Source: Chloroflexota bacterium
Lineage (GTDB): Bacteria > Chloroflexota > Anaerolineae > UBA4142
NCBI GenBank assembly: GCA_016208315.1
Contig: JACQYF010000209.1
Span: 54,987-118,986 of the forward strand
Length of the DNA: 64,000 bases
Direction of reading: 5' to 3'
Shown here: one piece after another, positions 58,279-64,000 of the stretch
How the letters are laid out: the number at the start of each line of letters is the position of its first letter
Position numbering within the stretch: the stretch's first letter is position 1
Notes under the pieces: generated by a model
The model's input: the letters and a program-made list of their open reading frames with translations, nothing else
What the model was told of the DNA's origin: nothing
Database searches by the model: none
Program-made: the position numbers and the translations under genes

Positions 58279-59202
58279 CTATTTCTGACTGGAGAACGCT
58301 TTCACACTCGCGACGTCGCCGACGCTGATCGCGTGGACGTCCTTGTTGATGCGGCGAATCAGCCCGGCGAGCACATCCTTCGGCCCGATCTCGACGAATT
58401 TGGTCGCGCCCTGCGCAATCATGTACTCGACGGATTTGACCCATTGCACGGGCGAGGTGAGTTGAGCAACCAACTCTTTGCGAATCTCGTCCACACTGGC
58501 AAGCGGCCGCGCGGACACATTGGCGATCACCGGGAACTTGGGCACGCGCATCGGCGTATTCGCGACGGCCGCGGCGAATTCGGCGATGCCGGGTTCCATC
58601 AATCGTGAGTGCGCGGCGATGCTCACGGCGAGCGGAACGACGCGCCGCGCCCCGCGCTGTTTCGCCAAGTTCACCGCGCTTTCGAGTGAGTCTTTGGCGC
58701 CGGAGATGACGATCTGTCCGGGCGCATTGTAGTTGGCAATTTGGACGCCGGCCTCGCGGCAGACCGCCTCGAGATCCGTGTCGCTCATGCCGAGCACAGC
58801 CGCCATCGCGCCGGGCGCTTTTTCGCCGGACTCTTTCATCACCTTGCCGCGCGTGCGGACGATCTTGAGCGCATCGGCAAAATCGAGCGCGTCGGCGGCA
58901 ACCAGCGCCGAGTATTCGGCAAAGGAATGCCCGGCGGCAAAATCCGGCGCGAGATCGGGGCGACTCGTTTGGATGACGCGCAAAGCGGCGATGCTGTGCG
59001 TCAGCAGCGCGGGCTGCGCGTTGATCGTATCGGTCACCACGTTCTCGGGGCCGGTGAAGCAAATTTGAGAAAGCGGAATCCCGAGCGCGGCGTCCGCTTG
59101 CTCAAAAACCGCACGCGCCACCGGATACTCGGCGACGAGGTCTTGGGCCATGCCCACGTATTGCGAACCCTGACCGGGGAACACAAAGGCGATTATTGTC
59201 AT
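58279..59202 (-). CDS. fabD: Malonyl-CoA:ACP transacylase
   Basis: 307 residues. VFPGQGSQYVGM (about 7-18), the active-site Ser in AAGHSFAEYSA (normally GHSLGEY; here Ala replaces the second Gly), and the later NVSARPLAS and GPKDVLAGLIRRI. Loads malonyl groups on ACP. ATG at 59202. The reading frame beyond it (to 59244) is not needed. Confidence 0.95.
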   Translation of the reverse strand: MTIIAFVFPGQGSQYVGMAQDLVAEYPVARAVFEQADAALGIPLSQICFTGPENVVTDTINAQPALLTHSIAALRVIQTSRPDLAPDFAAGHSFAEYSALVAADALDFADALKIVRTRGKVMKESGEKAPGAMAAVLGMSDTDLEAVCREAGVQIANYNAPGQIVISGAKDSLESAVNLAKQRGARRVVPLAVSIAAHSRLMEPGIAEFAAAVANTPMRVPKFPVIANVSARPLASVDEIRKELVAQLTSPVQWVKSVEYMIAQGATKFVEIGPKDVLAGLIRRINKDVHAISVGDVASVKAFSSQK

Positions 59203-59408
59203 TTTAGATTTCAGAATTAGTTTTGCAGCCGGACTTGCCTCCAAATCTGCAATCTGATATCCTAAATCTTAAATAAAAGGGTCTGGCTGCCGCGCACGCG
59301 CGAGACGGTGCCAGACCTCAAATCATCCGAATCCATTGTGATGACGACCCGCGCCGCTATGCTCCCAGCGGCGATTTCAGGCGTCATTCCAACCGCATCG
59401 GCAACTGG
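59203..59408. other. Spacer between rpmF and fabD
   Basis: Contains TAGATTTCAGAATTA and CAAATCTGCAATCTGATATC (8-nt repeats similar to 17687-17708) and a hairpin GGTCTGGC/GCCAGACC (59280-59287, 59310-59317) with a CG-rich loop. No gene seen. Confidence 0.7.
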
Positions 59409-59612
59409 CTAACGTTTGCGTGAAGCGGGCTTTTGCTCGACGGTAAAGATTTCTTCCCCTTCATAGTGGCCGCAGTGCGGACAAACGTGATGGGGCAAGC
59501 GCATCTTGTGGCAATTGGGACAGGCGACCAAGTTGGGCGCGCTCATCGCGAGATGACTGCGGCGGCGATCGCGGCGTCCTTTGGATAGTTTCCGTTTTGG
59601 CAGAGGTGGCAT
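59409..59612 (-). CDS. rpmF: 50S ribosomal protein L32
   Basis: 67 residues. Start MPPLPKRKLSKGRRDRRRSH, zinc-binding CPNCHK...HVCPHCGHYEGEEIF (four Cys), basic tail. Typical L32. The order DUF177-rpmF-fab genes is usual. Confidence 0.97.
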   Translation of the reverse strand: MPPLPKRKLSKGRRDRRRSHLAMSAPNLVACPNCHKMRLPHHVCPHCGHYEGEEIFTVEQKPASRKR

Positions 59613-59675
59613 GGAATCTAGCGCAATCCTTTCGTGTTCAGACTTGCGAAATCTCCGACATTTCGCAAGTCTGGG

Positions 59676-60203
59676 CTATTTTTCTTCAAGCAGTTCTCTA
59701 AGCGCTTCAAAACGCGGATCCACTTTGTCTTCGGTGCAATCGCACGGGCCCTCGTTCCAATTCTGGCCGCACTGCGGGCACAGCCCCGCGCACTTGGACC
59801 GGCAGACCGGAAAGGGCGGAATCGCGAGCAGAATATCCTGCCGCACGACCTCGGTCAAATCGAGGATGTGATGAGCATCAATCTGCGTGGCCGCTTCCTG
59901 TTCGTCAAGCACGGGCAGGTTCGCGCCGGTAGTGATGTCAATGGTCGGCTGGAACTCTTCTTCCAACGTAAAGCGGATGGGCAAAGAAAACGGTTCGACA
60001 CAGCGCGAGCACGTCAATTCCACCGACGTATTCAGCGTGCCGCGCGCCAGAATCCCGTCCGCCGTGCGGATCAATTGGATGTGGCCATCCAGCGTGGTCA
60101 GTGGGTGAATGTCCGGATCAAGCGTTCCGATGTCCTCGTGCAGCGAATATTGTCGCATTCCGCCCGACTGCTCTTTAAGCAATTGGGCAACATTATACTT
60201 CAT
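59676..60203 (-). CDS. DUF177/YceD family protein
   Basis: 175 residues. The Cys-containing LTCSRCVEPFSLPI (about 68-81) and C-terminal CRSKCAGLCPQCGQNWNEG (about 134-152) define DUF177. It is found next to rpmF almost everywhere and takes part in 23S rRNA/ribosome metabolism. ATG at 60203. Driven by the perfect promoter at 60251-60279. Confidence 0.94.
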   Translation of the reverse strand: MKYNVAQLLKEQSGGMRQYSLHEDIGTLDPDIHPLTTLDGHIQLIRTADGILARGTLNTSVELTCSRCVEPFSLPIRFTLEEEFQPTIDITTGANLPVLDEQEAATQIDAHHILDLTEVVRQDILLAIPPFPVCRSKCAGLCPQCGQNWNEGPCDCTEDKVDPRFEALRELLEEK

Positions 60204-60250
60204 TTCAACTTACTCTGGTTCAACACGGTTCGAAAATCAACAACATTCGC

Positions 60251-60279
60251 ATTATAGGCGAGACATCGCGATGTGTCAA
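60251..60279 (-). promoter_or_regulatory. Perfect consensus promoter for yceD-rpmF-fab operon
   Basis: Minus strand: TTGACA (60274-60279), 17-bp spacer, TATAAT (60251-60256). It overlaps the stop codon of the upstream coiled-coil gene. Confidence 0.88.
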
Positions 60280-60794
60280 GAAACGTTTTGATCTATACTC
60301 GAAGGCGCCTCCACAACTCCGCGTTGTTCGGAGATATAGCTCACCCCGTTGTACACTTGCGTTTGCAGCCCGGCGACCTGTGTGGCGATCTGTTCCAGGC
60401 GGCCCTGAATCTCGGTGAGCACTTGAGTGGCATACTGGTCCGCGCCCGCGCGGATCGCGCTGGCTTCGGCTTTCGCCTGCTGCTCGACCTCGAGGGCGCG
60501 CTGCTGCGCGGCTTTGACGACCGAGTGCTCGTTGACCAGGCGCGCCGAGTCCTCTTTCGCCAGGTTGAGAATGCGGGCCGCTTCTTCTTGCGTCTGCGCC
60601 AGCACGCGCTCGCGGTCCTGCTGCATCTTTTTGGCGAGCTTGATCTCTTCCGGGATGGCGATGCGCATCTGATCCACGATGTCGAGGAACTCGTCCTCGT
60701 CAATCATGGTCTTGGCAGTCAGGGGGACGCGCCAACCCTTGCTGAGCAATGCTTCCAAGCGGTCAACCAAGTATAGGATGTCTATGGCTATCAT
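60276..60794 (-). CDS. Coiled-coil protein of unknown function
   Basis: 172 residues. A short N-terminal region (MIAIDILYLVDRLEALLSKG) leads to a conserved IDEDEFLDIVDQMRIAIPEE segment, then a long helix rich in Glu, Ala, Gln and Lys (about 60-150), and a short end. It resembles DivIVA or ATP-synthase b-type coiled coils, but family identity is not clear. ATG at 60794; a frame reaching 60863 reads into the family P repeat and is rejected. Between coaD and yceD. Confidence 0.82.
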   Translation of the reverse strand: MIAIDILYLVDRLEALLSKGWRVPLTAKTMIDEDEFLDIVDQMRIAIPEEIKLAKKMQQDRERVLAQTQEEAARILNLAKEDSARLVNEHSVVKAAQQRALEVEQQAKAEASAIRAGADQYATQVLTEIQGRLEQIATQVAGLQTQVYNGVSYISEQRGVVEAPSSIDQNVS

Positions 60795-60812
60795 CCCCTT
60801 TCCGTGTGGATT

Positions 60813-60907
60813 CCTCACCCTCCTCCCCCTTCCCCCTCCCCCCTCTCCTGACCTGAAGTTCAAGGTCAGGAGAGGGGGGAGGGGGACAGAGGGGGTAGGG
60901 GGTGAGG
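60813..60907. repeat. Palindromic repeat, family P copy C
   Basis: 95 bp, CCTCACCC...GGGTGAGG; core CTCTCCTG-ACCT...AGGT-CAGGAGAG. On the minus strand it starts directly after the coaD stop codon (TAA-CCTCACC), as copy A starts directly after TGA. Confidence 0.92.
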
Positions 60908-61435
60908 TTATTCCTGCAATGATACCTGTTTGATCTTGTCGCCGCGGTCGTCGCCGAGCTGCGCCAACCGTTTGCGCAGCGCACTCTCAATGTATGGCGG
61001 AACGAGTCCGTCTATGCGCCCGCCCGCGAAGGCCACTTCCTTCAAGGTCGAGGAACTCACAAACGCGTATTTGAGACTGGTGAAGAGCAAGACCGTCTCA
61101 ATGTCCTCGGCCTGTTCGCGGTTGTTGAGCGCGGTCTGGTATTCGACCTCGAAATCGAACGTCATCCGCAAACCGCGGACCATGACCTTCGCGCCCATGC
61201 GTCGCGCGAATTCGACCGTGAGACTGTCGTACGAAACTACTTCGATATTGGGCGTGCCTTTCGCCGCTTCGCGCATGAACCCGATGCGCTCGGCGGTGCT
61301 GAACATCACGTTCTTGAGCGGGCGGTCGTAAACCGCCCAGAGTACCTTGTCAAAGAGCGCGGCGGCTCGCTTCGCAATGTCAATGTGCCCGTAGTGAATC
61401 GGATCGAACGAGCCGGGATATATGGCGATGGTCAA
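60908..61435 (-). CDS. coaD: Phosphopantetheine adenylyltransferase
   Basis: 175 residues. Adenylyl transfer motif YPGSFDPIHYGHIDIAKRA (HxGH), LKNVMFSTAERIGFM, VRGLRMTFDFEVEYQTALNN, and SSSTLKEVAFAGG. Penultimate step of coenzyme A synthesis. TTG at 61435 overlaps the recG stop (TTGA), which makes it the likely start. Confidence 0.95.
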   Translation of the reverse strand: MTIAIYPGSFDPIHYGHIDIAKRAAALFDKVLWAVYDRPLKNVMFSTAERIGFMREAAKGTPNIEVVSYDSLTVEFARRMGAKVMVRGLRMTFDFEVEYQTALNNREQAEDIETVLLFTSLKYAFVSSSTLKEVAFAGGRIDGLVPPYIESALRKRLAQLGDDRGDKIKQVSLQE

Positions 61436-63849
61436 CTGAGGTCCCCCTTGCCTTTCCAAAACTCATTCACCTTCTCCAACAGCAGCTGATGCTCCGGCGC
61501 TTTCAACTCGGGATCGCGGTCGAAAATTTCCTGGGCCGTGGTCCGCGCCTGTTCCAAAAACCGGATGTCGCTCAATTTGGCGATCTTGAGATCGGGCAAC
61601 CCGGACTGCCGCGTGCCAAAGAACTCGCCGGGCCCCCGTAATTTCAAATCCTCTTCCGCCAGCCGGAAACCGTCCTGGGACGATTCGATCACCTTCAGCC
61701 GTTCGTCGCTCGTCGCCCCTGATTTTTCGGCGAGCAGCAAGCAGTACGATTGATGCGCCCCGCGGCCCACGCGCCCGCGAAACTGGTGCAACTGCGCCAA
61801 CCCAAAGCGGTCCGCGCCCTCGATCAACATCACGGTCGCGTTCGGAATATCAATGCCGACCTCGACCACGGACGTCGCGACGAGAATGTCGAGCGCGTGC
61901 TCGCGGAACTTGGCCATCACCTCGTCTTTGTCGCTCGCCTTTAGTTTACCGTGAATTAGCCCAACGCGCAAATCGGGGTAGACGACGTTTTTAAGCCGGT
62001 CGTACTCTTCCACGGCCGCTTTGGCGTCAATCGTCTCGGACTCTTCGATCAACGGGCAGATGACGAACGCCTGGCGTCCCTGCTGCACTTGATTCTTGAT
62101 GAACGCATAGGCGCGCTCACGTTCGCGCGGCTCTTGCCACTTGGTCTTGATCTCTTGCCGGCCCGGCGGCATTTCGTCAATGATCGAGAGGTCCAGATCG
62201 CCATAGATCGTCAGCGCCAGGGTGCGGGGGATTGGCGTCGCGCTCATCACGAGGATGTGCGGGTTGTAGCCCTTGGCGCGAATCGTCCCGCGCTGCTCCA
62301 CGCCAAAACGGTGCTGCTCGTCAATGACGGCCAGGGCGAGGTTTTTAAAGTTAACGTTGCTCTGAATCAGCGCATGCGTGCCCACCGCGACATCAATCTG
62401 CCCGGCGGCCAGTTGCGCGCGAAACTCTTCTTTCTCTTTGTTCTTCAAGCTGCCGGTCAGCAGTCGCACGCGGGCCTTGTCGCCGAACAAGGCGATGAGC
62501 GTCCGGTAATGCTGTTCGGCCAAAATCTCGGTGGGCGCGAGGACCGCGGCCTGCGAACCGTTCGCGACCGCGGCGCGCATCGCGGCGGCGGCCACGACCG
62601 TCTTGCCGGACCCCACATCGCCTTGGAGCAAGCGACTCATCGGCGTGGTCTGCTGGACATCGCGCAGGATTTCATCCAAGCAGCGGCTTTGGGCCGGGGT
62701 GAGTTGGAAGGGCAGCCCGGCCGTAAACTGGGCGATAAGAGTCGGCTCCACGCGTAATGGCTTGCCCGGAACCTCGCGCCATTTTCGCCGTTGGCGCAGT
62801 ACGCCGAGTTGAATCCACAAGAACTCTTCAAATGCGAGGCGTCGCCGGGCCGCCTGCATCTTTTCGAGCGTGGTCGGAAAATGAATTTCCTGCAGCGCCG
62901 TCGAGAGATCGCACAGATTCTCTTTCTCGCGCAGGGAGGCCGGCAGCGGGTCCGTGAGCCGCGGCGCCCAGAACTCGACCACGCTGTAGATCAAGCGGCG
63001 CACCCAGCGATTCGTCAGCCCTTCCGTGAGCGGGTAAATCGGAACGACGCGCGCCGTGTGCAGCAATTCCTTGCTCAGCGGTTCCCATTCCGGACGCTTA
63101 AAGGCCAGATGCCCGGGGAGATCCTGGTCCACGCGACCGCTGATAACGATGCGCCGTCCCGATTTGAACTGCTGTTGCAGAAAGGGTTGGTTGAAAAAGG
63201 TCGCCTGGATCGTGCCGGTGGGATCGGCCAGCAGCACGTTGGTCACGGTCAGCCCACGATGGGTGTCGCGCGTTTTCGCTTCGCAGACGGTTAGGAGCAG
63301 CGTCACCTCTTCCCCATAGAGCAACTGGCTCACCGTCTTGAGCTGGCTGTAATCGTCGTAGCGGCGCGGGAAATGGTACAGGAGATCCTTGACCGTCTCG
63401 ACGCCCAGCTTCGCCAGTTTTTTCGCGTGCGCCGGGCCCACATTTTGCAGGCGCGTGACACTGGCGTCGAGTCCATACGTCGGCGCGCCGCGGAATTGGA
63501 CCTTGGGCGGCGGTGCGGCCTCGTCCTCATCCGCGAAATCGTCCGGCGGCTCAGGCGGCTCGGACTCCGATGAGACGGCCGCCGCCGGCGTGCCCTGGAG
63601 CGGACCGCCGCGCGCCAACTCGAGCGCGCGGGCAATCATGTGCTTGCGCGCGCTGATTTCCGCCGCGCCGTAACCCCTGAGCGCCGCGACGAGTTCCGCG
63701 ACGCGCTGCGCTTCCGTCGCGTCTCTCGGTTTTTGTTTGCTCAGCCAGTTGTTAATGAAATTTTCCAAACCGCCGATAAAGAGATGATCGTCACACTTTT
63801 TCTGTTCGTTTGCCAGTTTACGCTCTATATCGTTCCAATCCAACGACAT
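61432..63849 (-). CDS. recG: ATP-dependent DNA helicase RecG
   Basis: 805 residues. N-terminal helical extension (about 1-125), wedge/OB domain (LYGEEVTLLLTVCEAKTRDTH), then helicase domains with Walker A QGDVGSGKTVVA, DEQHRFGVEQR (DEQH), SATPIPRTLALT and the last motifs HQFRGRVGRGAH. It remodels stalled forks and Holliday junctions. ATG at 63849 chosen; ATG at 63858 is also possible. The N-terminal extension is longer than in E. coli RecG, as in many Gram-positives. Confidence 0.95.
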   Translation of the reverse strand: MSLDWNDIERKLANEQKKCDDHLFIGGLENFINNWLSKQKPRDATEAQRVAELVAALRGYGAAEISARKHMIARALELARGGPLQGTPAAAVSSESEPPEPPDDFADEDEAAPPPKVQFRGAPTYGLDASVTRLQNVGPAHAKKLAKLGVETVKDLLYHFPRRYDDYSQLKTVSQLLYGEEVTLLLTVCEAKTRDTHRGLTVTNVLLADPTGTIQATFFNQPFLQQQFKSGRRIVISGRVDQDLPGHLAFKRPEWEPLSKELLHTARVVPIYPLTEGLTNRWVRRLIYSVVEFWAPRLTDPLPASLREKENLCDLSTALQEIHFPTTLEKMQAARRRLAFEEFLWIQLGVLRQRRKWREVPGKPLRVEPTLIAQFTAGLPFQLTPAQSRCLDEILRDVQQTTPMSRLLQGDVGSGKTVVAAAAMRAAVANGSQAAVLAPTEILAEQHYRTLIALFGDKARVRLLTGSLKNKEKEEFRAQLAAGQIDVAVGTHALIQSNVNFKNLALAVIDEQHRFGVEQRGTIRAKGYNPHILVMSATPIPRTLALTIYGDLDLSIIDEMPPGRQEIKTKWQEPRERERAYAFIKNQVQQGRQAFVICPLIEESETIDAKAAVEEYDRLKNVVYPDLRVGLIHGKLKASDKDEVMAKFREHALDILVATSVVEVGIDIPNATVMLIEGADRFGLAQLHQFRGRVGRGAHQSYCLLLAEKSGATSDERLKVIESSQDGFRLAEEDLKLRGPGEFFGTRQSGLPDLKIAKLSDIRFLEQARTTAQEIFDRDPELKAPEHQLLLEKVNEFWKGKGDLS

Positions 63850-63953
63850 GCAACACATCCATGATTCTGTATAAGTTCGTACTTTCACAACGACAAAAAA
63901 GGGAACCGGACAAGCTGGAATTAACCGACGCACCGATTCCGCCGTTTGGATGG

Positions 63954-64000
63954 TCAGTGAATCAGCTCCGGCGTGTCACCCGCACCTTGTCGCACCTTGG
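63954..64000 (-). CDS. 3' end of an unidentified gene (partial)
   Basis: On the minus strand the edge of the window reads KVRQGAGDTPELIH followed by TGA (63954-63956). The 15 codons look protein-like but are too few to identify. Between this and recG (63850-63953) nothing else is seen. Confidence 0.35.
   Translation of the reverse strand, partial: KVRQGAGDTPELIH

Noticed and set aside
60795..60863. N-terminal extension of the coiled-coil protein
   Set aside because: The extra residues are the translated family P repeat. The conserved part begins at the ATG at 60794.

Overview
The window looks like chromosomal DNA of a member of the Chloroflexota, probably Anaerolineae-like. This is inferred from gene content, gene order and style, not from a marker gene. 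It is GC-rich, with many GTG and TTG starts. It carries several lipoproteins with Thr/Pro-rich linkers, a c-di-AMP module (cdaA-cdaR), an AmaP/Asp23 pair, the cluster nusB-asp23-fabG-fabD-rpmF-yceD-coaD-recG, and dense families of short intergenic repeats. Almost every gene is housekeeping or envelope related. There is no prophage, CRISPR array, rRNA or complete transposase, and one tRNA (Arg-TCT).

Layout. 1-9.2 kb (+): end of an unknown gene, secD and secF (separately promoted), a GNAT acetyltransferase translationally coupled to a lipoprotein, two CAP-domain exported proteins (one with LysM) and a soluble hybrid histidine kinase/receiver. 9.3-14.2 kb (-): single-domain CHR transporter, hutH, tRNA-Arg, and a large YVTN beta-propeller lipoprotein with LGFP-like repeats. 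14.3-28.5 kb (+): membrane protein, degenerate phosphoesterase, HD hydrolase, orphan antitoxin-like protein, argF, TPR protein, cdaA-cdaR, YfhO-like membrane protein, amaP, scpB, rluB-type pseudouridine synthase, cmk, plsC. 28.5-30.8 kb: a glmS ribozyme followed by glmS. 30.8-38 kb (-): MFS transporter, CstB-like persulfide dioxygenase-rhodanese, and a HlyD/ABC/ABC/ABC-2 permease efflux operon. 38-39.4 kb: a 672-bp element with terminal inverted repeats carrying a GxxExxY (PDDEXK-like) gene, next to frameshifted relics of another ABC transporter. 39.4-48.6 kb: GlsB, CBS protein, ferredoxin-NADP reductase, Uma2 relic, DUF3054 protein, nucleotidyltransferase, MarR plus a heterodimeric ABC exporter, VapBC-type pair. 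48.6-56.3 kb (-): RRM protein with a long leader, membrane protein, Rrf2-TusA-DsrE sulfur module with an IscR-like operator, two coupled geranylgeranyl-reductase-like flavoproteins, a cyclic-2,3-diphosphoglycerate-synthetase-like GTPase, TPR protein. 56.4-63.9 kb (-): nusB, asp23, fabG, YgiT zinc finger, fabD, rpmF, DUF177, coiled-coil protein, coaD, recG.

The most unusual material is in the non-coding layer. (1) A CCTCACC...GGTGAGG palindromic repeat is present three times. Two copies sit exactly behind stop codons, and one is inserted in frame inside the yfhO-like gene, adding about 32 residues. (2) A glmS ribozyme has helix P1 extended by a heptameric tandem-repeat hairpin, and it has an extra hairpin domain near P2. 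(3) The TIR-bounded GxxExxY element resembles a small non-autonomous or self-encoded mobile unit. (4) Many unrelated intergenic repeats share a 7-nt period and repeatedly supply or abut stop codons of the neighbouring genes. Promoters found by eye are strikingly uniform (-35, 16-17 bp spacer, -10), and some predict leaderless mRNAs.
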